Part shown: piece after piece, positions 15,754-23,394 of the stretch
How the letters are laid out: each line of letters opens with the position of its first letter
Numbering within the stretch: the stretch's first letter is position 1
DNA from: Geodermatophilus africanus
Lineage (GTDB): Bacteria > Actinomycetota > Actinomycetes > Mycobacteriales > Geodermatophilaceae
Assembly: GCF_900107105.1 (NCBI RefSeq)
Contig: NZ_FNOT01000007.1
Coordinates: 202,795 to 266,794, forward strand
Reading direction: 5' to 3'
DNA length: 64,000 nucleotides
Notes under the pieces: model-generated
Seen by the model: only the letters and a program-made list of their open reading frames with translations
What the model was told of the DNA's origin: nothing
The model's database searches: none
Program-made: the position numbers and the translations under genes

Positions 15754-15785
15754 AGAAGCCCCGAGCCTGTCCGGCCGGGGCTTCT
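15754..15785 (+). terminator. rho-independent-like terminator
   Basis: AGAAGCCCCG (15754-15763) and CGGGGCTTCT (15776-15785) form a perfect 10-bp stem with a 12-base loop, followed by TGCTG. It ends the HTH gene. Confidence 0.75.
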
Positions 15786-15813
15786 TGCTGTGTGGGGGCA
15801 CGGGCTGTGCTCT

Positions 15814-16383
15814 TCAGCGGCGGCCGCGGCTCACTGGCTGACGGGCGACGTCGTCGATCAGCGTGTGGAGGGAGCGCCAAGCGGTTTGGAAGACCCCAAA
15901 GCACTGGTCGACGAACTGCGTCATCTCGCTGACGTCGGGCGCTGGGGTGATGTAGCCCCAGACCGGAAAGTAGTCCTCGCGTGGCGCGGTCAGTCCGATG
16001 CTTCGAGCGGTCTGCAGGCACCGGTCACGGGCCACGCGGGTCTGCGCGACCGGGGCAGTCGCCTCGGGGCCGACGTGCACGGCGACGTAGGGCCACGGCG
16101 TGCTTGTCGCGGGGTTCAGCAGCCAGGTGCTGTGCCACCCGAGGATGATTGAGAGGTCCCACCCGGCGCCTCCCCATGCGGCCTTGCGCAGCCCAACCCG
16201 CGCCCACTGGCCCTCGTCCTCGACAAGCGAGACCTCGTCCGTGCCCGCGCTGGCGAGTAGTCGATCGCCCAACCCGTCGAGGGCCGGGATCAGCGCCTGT
16301 CGGGCGACGTCCCGTAGGGCAGCCCACTCCTCGATCGTGGTGCGGTGTCGGAAGTAGAAGGCGGCCTTCTCGTCGATGGTCAT
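15814..16383 (-). CDS. partner of PD-(D/E)XK protein, unknown
   Basis: 189 residues from ATG 16383, overlapping the stop of the upstream nuclease-like gene as ATGA. The sequence is mixed alpha/beta with many tryptophans (AAWGGAGWDLSIILGWHSTW, TPWPYVAVHVGPEA, EDYFPVWGYITPAP) and ends with a basic tail. No catalytic motif is recognised. The tight coupling with a PD-(D/E)XK gene, next to a large defence operon on the other strand, suggests a two-protein restriction or conflict module. Confidence 0.65.
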   Translation of the reverse strand: MTIDEKAAFYFRHRTTIEEWAALRDVARQALIPALDGLGDRLLASAGTDEVSLVEDEGQWARVGLRKAAWGGAGWDLSIILGWHSTWLLNPATSTPWPYVAVHVGPEATAPVAQTRVARDRCLQTARSIGLTAPREDYFPVWGYITPAPDVSEMTQFVDQCFGVFQTAWRSLHTLIDDVARQPVSRGRR

Positions 16384-17081
16384 GCCTTTCCCCCATGGAA
16401 CTCGATCAAGGTCTTGAGCAGGTCGATCACCCCGGGAGCAGGCTCCCGTCCGGGTGGTAGCTGCGAGATCGCGCCCTCGATGAACCCGACGAAGTGAGCC
16501 CAGCGAAGCGGTATCCACCGAGACTCGCTCTCGCCTGCGCTCTTCGGCAGCCGGCCATCCCGGGTCAAGAAGACCAGAGTCGGGTCCTCCTCGGCCCATT
16601 CCTCCGCCAGCCGAGCACACTGGTCGCGCTGTTCGTCGGCCCGGACCTTGGCCTCGAGCAGGATGGTCCCTCCTGGCAGACGAATGATCATGTCGGACCG
16701 GGTGTCGTTGCAGGTCTCCTCGCAGACGATCCGAACTGGGTGCAGAGCGGTGACCGGAATCTGCAGGTGCCTAATCAGGCCTTCGAGAACGCGATCACCG
16801 AGTCGGTGGTGACCCTCCGGCTCCAACAACCACGCCAGTGCGGACGTGAAATCGAGCTCGCTGTGCTGCCGCCCGAGAGCTTCAAGCAACGTGCGGGGTC
16901 CGCCGAGCCAGCGACCGGCCGACCGAAGGCCGCCCATCTCGCCCGACATCGCTTCCAACAGTGCGGACCAGCGCGCGATGGTGCCGTGTTCCGGGTCCGA
17001 TGCTTCGTCGACCGTGGCGTCCCACTCGGCCACCATGCTGGCGAGGTCGCGCTCCCAGTCGTTCAGCTGCTCGGTGCTCAC
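16380..17081 (-). CDS. PD-(D/E)XK nuclease superfamily protein
   Basis: 233 residues from GTG 17081. Core: LGRQHSELDFTSALAWLLEP (about 75-95), VRIVCEETCNDTRSDMIIRL (the catalytic D), GGTILLEAKVRADEQRDQC (the E-x-K), then LVFLTRDGRLP. This is the fold of the PDDEXK_4-type family that opens with E-x-D-x-x-x-x-L-A-W-L-L. Expected role: cleavage of DNA. It is co-translated with the downstream unknown gene and divergent from the SNF2 operon, 344 bases apart. Confidence 0.72.
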   Translation of the reverse strand: MSTEQLNDWERDLASMVAEWDATVDEASDPEHGTIARWSALLEAMSGEMGGLRSAGRWLGGPRTLLEALGRQHSELDFTSALAWLLEPEGHHRLGDRVLEGLIRHLQIPVTALHPVRIVCEETCNDTRSDMIIRLPGGTILLEAKVRADEQRDQCARLAEEWAEEDPTLVFLTRDGRLPKSAGESESRWIPLRWAHFVGFIEGAISQLPPGREPAPGVIDLLKTLIEFHGGKA

Positions 17082-17413
17082 CCAGGCAGGGTCAGGCGGA
17101 GACGGAAGGGTTTGAGGGGTTGCTCAGGGGGCGTTCTTGTCTCCACAGCGCTCCAAGCCTCCAACCGTTGGTCACTCGGGCGTTGCGGACACGCCCGGCC
17201 CGTGGTGGCCACCTTCATCGATTGCCCGGCTTCAGGGATCCGGCACTCCGACGGTGCCGGGCCACGACGCTCGATGCGTCGAGTCGGAGTCCAGCCTGCC
17301 AGGTCATCCCGAGGTGGCAGGCCGACGGGTCGTGGACGACTGCAGCCCCTCCCGTGTGTTCGACACGTCGCCGGGGATGCTCAGATGCGCGGGGGGCCGA
17401 CGAGCACCGCACG
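17082..17413. other. intergenic region between divergent defence genes
   Basis: About 330 bases with no supported gene. It must hold the promoters of the PD-(D/E)XK pair (minus) and of the helicase operon (plus). Confidence 0.5.
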
Positions 17414-17425
17414 TAATGTCGGAGC
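17414..17425 (+). promoter_or_regulatory. -10 element of a probable leaderless transcript
   Basis: TAATGT (17414-17419) lies six bases before the GTG start of the helicase gene, the spacing expected if transcription starts on the start codon. GGAG at 17421 is too close to serve as a ribosome site. Confidence 0.5.
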
Positions 17426-20400
17426 GTGTCTTTCACCCCCGGCTCGCGCATCTCCGTCCCGTCGCGGCCGGACCTGGGCTGGGTCACCGTGGACGACGCC
17501 CGAGAACTCGATGGTGGCGCCGTGCGGCTCTACGCGGACACTGGAGGACCTGACCAAATCGTCCGCCTAGACCTCACCGCTGAGCAGGCGGCCGCGTGTG
17601 AGGTTCTCAGCGAGGACGGTGGGGGTGACGCCCGCGCGCTGCTAGCCGGCCTGTGGACGGCGTGGATGCGCGCCGCGGGGACGGGAGCGCGGGCTGCGAC
17701 ACTGGCGTCGTCGCCGCTGACGCCGTACGCCCACCAGATGAACGCCGTGTACGGGGCCATGCTGCCGCAGCCAAGGCTGCGCTTCCTGCTGGCAGACGAG
17801 CCAGGCACTGGGAAAACGATCATGGCCGGGCTTTACCTGCGGGAGATGCAGCGGCTTGGGTTTGTCCGCAGCGCCCTGATCGTTGCCCCGGCGCACTTGG
17901 TCACGAAGTGGCAGGCCGATTTCGAGCGATTCTTCGGGGGCGGCCTGCGGGCAATCACCGCCCAGACGGTGCGCGAGCACGGCCTGGAGAGCGGACACGA
18001 CCTGTGGATCGTCAGCCTGGACTTGCTGTCTGTGAACGGCGCGGTACAGGACGCTGTGCACCCGGATCGAATGGGCTGGGACGCGGTCGTATTCGACGAG
18101 GCGCACCGGCTCACCCCGACGGCCGTCGGATATTACCAAGCCGGGGAGATGCTCGCGCTAAATACCCCACGAGCGCTGCTAATGACCGCGACGCCACATC
18201 GCGGCAAGGAGTGGCTGTTCCGAGCGCTGCTACACCTGGTTGACCCGGAGGTTTTCCCTGCCGTTGAGAACAACAAGGAGCCCTCCCGGCAGGTCAAGCC
18301 GGGAAGGGTCCACTTTCTGCGCCGAATGAAGGAAGATCTGGTCGATTTCGACGGCACCACCAAGCTCTTCAAAGGCCGACGCGCCGAGAATCAGCCCGTG
18401 CGGCTCTCGTCGGTGGAGGCCGAGTTCTACTTCGAGGCCCTCGACTTGGTCGACCGGTACTTCCCGGCGGTCGCCGTTCCCCTCGCGAAGATGGTCTACG
18501 GCAAGCGCGCCGCCTCGTCGTTACACGCCCTCGCGGAGACGCTGAAGCGCCGCCGCGAGGGCATGGGCACCCAGATGCCATCAGCTGCTGCTGTCGAGGC
18601 CGATCCCGACGGAGACGACCCCGCGTCTGCCGACGAGGCCCGAATTGTCCACGAGGGCTCCCGGAGTGCGAAGGCCGAGCGCAAGGAGATTGAAGCTCTG
18701 CTGGGCCGAATCGGCCCATTGGTCGCCGACATGGAGCAGCCTGCCTCGAAGTGGGATCCGCTCGTACTCACCTGCCTCGGCAGCAACGGGATCAAGCCCG
18801 GCAATGGTGAGCAGGCCGTCGTCTTCACCGAATACGCCGACACCGCCGACTGGCTCGTCCAGCGGCTCCGTCACGCTGGCTTCGCAGCCCGCCGGTACTC
18901 CGGACGCGACAATCACCACGTCCGCGATGACACCCGCGACGCGTTCGCCCGCCGCAGTTTCCAAGTCCTGGTCAGCACCGACGCTGGCAACGAAGGCATC
19001 GACCTGCAGACGGCACACGTCCTAGTCAACTACGACATCCCTTGGTCGCTTGTCCGCCTTGAGCAGCGCATGGGCCGTATCCACCGTGTTGGTCAAACCC
19101 GTGACGTCGAGCTTTACAACCTTATTGCCACCGACACCCGTGAGGGCGAAGTGCTGGAAGTGCTGCTCGGAAACTTCGTTACGGCCGCGAACCAGCTCGA
19201 GGGGCGGATGTTTGACAGCCTCAGCCTGGTCGGTGAGCTCGTCGGCCTCGCCGACGATGATCTCACGCGAGTGCTCGCGGACACCTTTGGCGACGAGGAC
19301 CAACGCGCACGCGCGCTCGCCGCCGTCGGCGCGGTCACCGCCAGCCGGCTCACCGAGGCAGCAAAGCGCGCCGATGAGCAGGAGCGCGCTCTTAAGACCA
19401 GCGTCGACATCAGCCAGGCCGTCGCCGCGCTCCAGAACGATCAGCTCGATCGAATCAACCCGGCCATTGTGGAGGCGTTCCTTCACCGCGCCTCCGACGG
19501 CGGAGCCGTGAAGGTGAGCCCACACGCCGCAGGCGAGGGCATGTTCACCCTCGCGCTGCCCAACGGCGGCGAGCTCCCACCCGACTTCGCCCCGCCGGGC
19601 CAGCGGCGCGCCGGGACTTCCGCCTTGGTCGCAACTAGCGGCAAATTTCTTGCTGAAGCGCGCCGCAGCAGCGCCGCGGTCTCCGACGCTGTGAATCTCG
19701 GCCCGAGCGACCCGCCGTTCAAGGCCCTTGTGGCGTACTGCGCCGAAATCCTCAGCCCCGCCATGTTCCGCGGCGCCGGACTAGTCGACCAGACCAGCGG
19801 CACGGATTACGACTTGTTCGCTTACGAAGCGGACCTCACCGAGGCTGGAGGCCGCCGCAAAGGCACCTGGTCGTGCCTGATTCGCGTCGACAGCGCGGGC
19901 GCCCGGCCCGTCCGATGGGAGATGCTCGCCAACCTCACCCCCGCCGACTCACCGGCCGGAGAGCCGCACCCAGCGCGCGCGCACGACGCCGCCGCTCGCG
20001 CCGTCATGGAGGCGGGAGACGAGCAAGAGCGCCGCTCCCGCGCCCTCGACGACTGGCTCCGCGTTGCCCAGCGAGAGCTTGACGTGCTTCCTAACGAGCT
20101 GACCGACGACATCGGCGACCGCGCGGCCCGCATCGCTGAGCGCACCCGCCTCAAGAACATGACGACCCAGCGGTTGGCCGACCTCCGCCAGATGAGCGAG
20201 GTCACCATCGGCGAGCCCCGCCGGCTGGCGTGGGCTCGCGTCTCAGCGGCTGCTCCGCCCATCGATCCGACCGAGGCCGATAGCGAGCGAATCAGTAGCC
20301 ATCTGGTGGCCAATCAGCTCCGCGCGCAGGGCTACGCCGTCAGCGACGTCCACACGGAGCAGCGCGGCTACGACCTCCACGCCAGCCGAGGCCGGGAGCA

Positions 20401-20674
20401 GCGCCTCGTCGAGGTCAAGGGGGTCTGGCGCGCCGCGAGCAGCCAGGGCGTCAGTCTGACGGCCAACGAGGTTCTCATCGCGACCCAGCAAGGCAAGGAC
20501 TACTGGCTATACGTCGTCGACCAGTGCCACGACGGGAGCGGCGCAGTCTTCGGCGTCTACCAAGACCCCGTCCGGACCTTTGGCGACCTGTCCAAGACTC
20601 AAGTGATCGTTCACTTACCTGGTAGCGCCCTGAAGGCAGCCAGAGAAAGCGAGGAGCACGCCCCGTGCGCATGA
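17426..20674 (+). CDS. SNF2/SWI2-type helicase with C-terminal DUF3883 nuclease-like domain
   Basis: 1082 residues. Helicase domain 1: motif I ADEPGTGKTIMAG (about 123-133), motif II VVFDEAHRL (about 222), motif III LLMTATPHRG. Domain 2: VVFTEYADTADWLVQRLR, LVSTDAGNEGIDLQ and QRMGRIHRVGQ (motifs IV-VI). The C-terminal 110 residues match DUF3883, a restriction-endonuclease-like fold: GYDLHASRGREQRLVEVKG with the E-x-K, then SLTANEVLIATQQGKDYWLY. It should translocate on DNA and may cut it or sense modification. First gene of a three-gene operon. Helicases of this type occur in type 3 BREX-like and DISARM-like loci. Confidence 0.9.
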   Translation: MSFTPGSRISVPSRPDLGWVTVDDARELDGGAVRLYADTGGPDQIVRLDLTAEQAAACEVLSEDGGGDARALLAGLWTAWMRAAGTGARAATLASSPLTPYAHQMNAVYGAMLPQPRLRFLLADEPGTGKTIMAGLYLREMQRLGFVRSALIVAPAHLVTKWQADFERFFGGGLRAITAQTVREHGLESGHDLWIVSLDLLSVNGAVQDAVHPDRMGWDAVVFDEAHRLTPTAVGYYQAGEMLALNTPRALLMTATPHRGKEWLFRALLHLVDPEVFPAVENNKEPSRQVKPGRVHFLRRMKEDLVDFDGTTKLFKGRRAENQPVRLSSVEAEFYFEALDLVDRYFPAVAVPLAKMVYGKRAASSLHALAETLKRRREGMGTQMPSAAAVEADPDGDDPASADEARIVHEGSRSAKAERKEIEALLGRIGPLVADMEQPASKWDPLVLTCLGSNGIKPGNGEQAVVFTEYADTADWLVQRLRHAGFAARRYSGRDNHHVRDDTRDAFARRSFQVLVSTDAGNEGIDLQTAHVLVNYDIPWSLVRLEQRMGRIHRVGQTRDVELYNLIATDTREGEVLEVLLGNFVTAANQLEGRMFDSLSLVGELVGLADDDLTRVLADTFGDEDQRARALAAVGAVTASRLTEAAKRADEQERALKTSVDISQAVAALQNDQLDRINPAIVEAFLHRASDGGAVKVSPHAAGEGMFTLALPNGGELPPDFAPPGQRRAGTSALVATSGKFLAEARRSSAAVSDAVNLGPSDPPFKALVAYCAEILSPAMFRGAGLVDQTSGTDYDLFAYEADLTEAGGRRKGTWSCLIRVDSAGARPVRWEMLANLTPADSPAGEPHPARAHDAAARAVMEAGDEQERRSRALDDWLRVAQRELDVLPNELTDDIGDRAARIAERTRLKNMTTQRLADLRQMSEVTIGEPRRLAWARVSAAAPPIDPTEADSERISSHLVANQLRAQGYAVSDVHTEQRGYDLHASRGREQRLVEVKGVWRAASSQGVSLTANEVLIATQQGKDYWLYVVDQCHDGSGAVFGVYQDPVRTFGDLSKTQVIVHLPGSALKAARESEEHAPCA

Positions 20675-23394
20675 TCGAGCGCTGGTTTCCTTGCGCCGAA
20701 GTCAGCGAGGCGTCCGGCAGCGGTTGGGGTAGCGGCGCCGCCGAAAAGCGGCTGTTTACCTGGTTCGCTGCGCGGCCTCTGGCGCAGGCGAAAGCAGCCG
20801 TGCTGACCAGTCTCCTCCCGTGGCCGGAAGACGAAGCGGAGCAGGCGCGGCTTCAAGACTTGGTCCGTCGAGCCATGAGCGCTCGCGACGGCGCGAACGC
20901 AGAAGTGACCGCCGAGCTGGCGCGTTGGTACCCGGCAGGAGCGCGGATGCTCGATCCGTTCGCTGGCCGCGGCATGATTCCGATGGAGGCTGGGCGCTAC
21001 GGCGTTGAGGCGCACGGGATCGACAACAGTCCGGTCGCGGTCCTCGCGGGATCCCTTCTCACTGACTACCCAGTGCGAGACTGGTCGGAAGAGCCGGACC
21101 TGCCCTGGCAGTCAAGCCTGCTCAGCACGGACAAGCTGCTAGATGCCGCGGATGCCGTTCTTGCTGAGATTGGCCGCCGCTATGAAGCCGACATGGCGCC
21201 CTACTACGAGGCTATCGGTGGCGTCGCGCCGCTCGGATACCTGTGGGCTGTCACCCTCCCTTGTCAGGAATGCCACCGGCGGTTCCCCCTAACGGGTTCG
21301 CTTGTCCTACGGCGCCCCAACCTGCGAAAGAACGACTTAGGACAGAGCTACGATATTCATGTCGACTCGTCTGCAGGCACGTTCCGAGCCATAGTCCACG
21401 ACGGTGAGCCGACAGGCTCACCAACCCTTCAGGCGCCACTGAAGGCGGGGAAGGCGGTGCGTGGAAAGGCAGCTATCTGCTCGTTCTGTGGCCACGTACA
21501 CCCGAAGGATCTGCACACGCGGCTAGCAGCGGAGGGCCAGGGCAGGGATGCCCTGCTTGTCGTAGCTGAGCCGCACGACCGTTGGGGAAGGGCCTTCCGA
21601 GCTCCGACGGAATCTGAGCTCGCCCAGGTAGTTGCGGCGAGTCAAGCACTGTTGGGCGAACCGGCGTTCGCTGCAGGCCTCCCAGCGCGTCCGCACGAGC
21701 GCATCCCTGAGAACAACGGCGCCACGATCCGTCCTCAGTTGTACGGCGCAGTGAGCTACGGCGATCTGTGCAATGACCGTCAGACCCTTGGATTGATCCG
21801 TTTGAGTCGAATTATCCGGGAACTGGGCGGGGAGTTGGCGTCACTCGGGGCCTCCTACGACTACAAGCGAGCCTTACTCGGCTACGCCGGTGCGGTGCTG
21901 GTGCGCAAGCTTCGCTACAGCAGCCGCGGGTCCTGGCTACGCAACACGCCTGGCGCAGGACTGATCGCGGGCGTCTTTGTTAATGAGGGTAGCCTCGGCT
22001 TTTCGTACGACTTCTTTGAGACTGGCCTCGGCGACGGGCCGGGAACATGGCCCTCATTTACAGCAGACACCCTGTCGGTGTTAAGGACGCAGCGGACCTC
22101 GCGCAAGGGGCGGCCGGTAAGGATCGCCCGTGGTACCGCGCGTGCCCTCCCTTTCCGTCCGGGGTCTATGTCTGCCGTGGTCACGGATCCGCCCTACGAC
22201 TCGATGGTTTATTACACGGACAGCTCGGACTTCTTCTACGTTTGGCTCAAGCGGGCGCTGCCGCCGGACGTGTTTCCTGAATTCGACTTCACAGCTGACC
22301 CGCGCGGTCTCCAAGAGCGAATCGAAGAGTTGCTTGTCAAGGAACACGGCATCGCGCCTGGCGAGCACCGGACTCGCGAGCACTACGACAACGGGATCGC
22401 TACCGCGTTCCGTCAGGCACGTGAGCTTGTCGCCCCCGACGGGGTTGTGACGGTGGTGTTCGGTCATGGGGAGCCGGAGGTCTGGCATCGACTCCTCGGG
22501 GCCATCGCCAAGGCTGGACTCGTGCTCACGGGGTCTTGGCCCGCAAAAACCGAGGCGGGCGGGCAACAGGGCAAGGCCAACATCGTCACGACACTGACGA
22601 TGTCGTGCCGACCTGCACCCGAAGGTCGGCCAATCGGCCGCGCGAACCTCGTGGAAGTTGAGGTCCGGCGGGAAGTACAGTCGCGCATCCCGCTGTGGGA
22701 CGCGGCCGGCCTTGCACCGACCGACCAGCGCATGGCGTCGGCTGGACCAGCCATGGAGGCCGTGGGGCGGTATGCGCAGGTGCTGAATCACCTAGGCGAA
22801 CCGGTGGACCCCTCGCACTACTTGGTTGTGGCCCGAAAGGCAGTCAGCGACGCAACTTCCATGCCGATCGAGAGTCTGCCGCTAGACACCTTTGATAACA
22901 GGACCCGCTTCGCGCTGTCGTGGGTCCGGCTCTACCGCCGGTCTGTCGCTCCGAAGTCGGAGGCTCGCTGGGAGGCTATGACGACTGACCTGACGATGGA
23001 CGAGCTGAAGGGAGTGTTGTCTGAGGCTGACAAGGGCGTTCGATTCGCTCCCTCCCACGATTGGAAGGGGACAGTCTCAGGATCATCCTCGGTCATCGAC
23101 GTAGCGATGGCGATGGCGAAGGCATGGGCTGGTGGGCTCGACGAGGTTGCGCAGGTCGTGGCCGCTGCTGGGCGAGACGAGGAAGACGCATATCTCTGGG
23201 CAACGCTGAGCTACTTGGCGTCGCTGCTACCTGAAGCGGACCCGGACGCCGTCGCATGGTCCTCGCTCGTGAGAGCGCGTCGCGGCATCGGGAACGTCGC
23301 TCGCGGTGTCGTCTCGGCTCAGCGAGAGGCCGACGAGGCGAAGGCGCGCCAAGGCAGCCTGTTCGACATTGAGATGGTGGGAGAGACGTCGTGA
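20665..23394 (+). CDS. DUF1156 adenine-specific DNA methyltransferase with zinc ribbon
   Basis: 909 residues from GTG 20665, overlapping the helicase gene by 10 bases. N-terminal DUF1156 signature: IERWFPCAEVSE and FTWFAARPLAQAKAAV. SAM motif I MLDPFAGRGMIPME (about 95-108) and catalytic motif IV TDPPYDSMVYYTD (about 508-520) give an N6-adenine methylase. Two C-x-x-C pairs, PCQECH and CSFCGHVH, form an inserted zinc ribbon. The length fits this COG1743-like family. It should mark host DNA so that the helicase/ATPase partners spare it; target sequence unknown. Confidence 0.9.
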   Translation: MRMIERWFPCAEVSEASGSGWGSGAAEKRLFTWFAARPLAQAKAAVLTSLLPWPEDEAEQARLQDLVRRAMSARDGANAEVTAELARWYPAGARMLDPFAGRGMIPMEAGRYGVEAHGIDNSPVAVLAGSLLTDYPVRDWSEEPDLPWQSSLLSTDKLLDAADAVLAEIGRRYEADMAPYYEAIGGVAPLGYLWAVTLPCQECHRRFPLTGSLVLRRPNLRKNDLGQSYDIHVDSSAGTFRAIVHDGEPTGSPTLQAPLKAGKAVRGKAAICSFCGHVHPKDLHTRLAAEGQGRDALLVVAEPHDRWGRAFRAPTESELAQVVAASQALLGEPAFAAGLPARPHERIPENNGATIRPQLYGAVSYGDLCNDRQTLGLIRLSRIIRELGGELASLGASYDYKRALLGYAGAVLVRKLRYSSRGSWLRNTPGAGLIAGVFVNEGSLGFSYDFFETGLGDGPGTWPSFTADTLSVLRTQRTSRKGRPVRIARGTARALPFRPGSMSAVVTDPPYDSMVYYTDSSDFFYVWLKRALPPDVFPEFDFTADPRGLQERIEELLVKEHGIAPGEHRTREHYDNGIATAFRQARELVAPDGVVTVVFGHGEPEVWHRLLGAIAKAGLVLTGSWPAKTEAGGQQGKANIVTTLTMSCRPAPEGRPIGRANLVEVEVRREVQSRIPLWDAAGLAPTDQRMASAGPAMEAVGRYAQVLNHLGEPVDPSHYLVVARKAVSDATSMPIESLPLDTFDNRTRFALSWVRLYRRSVAPKSEARWEAMTTDLTMDELKGVLSEADKGVRFAPSHDWKGTVSGSSSVIDVAMAMAKAWAGGLDEVAQVVAAAGRDEEDAYLWATLSYLASLLPEADPDAVAWSSLVRARRGIGNVARGVVSAQREADEAKARQGSLFDIEMVGETS

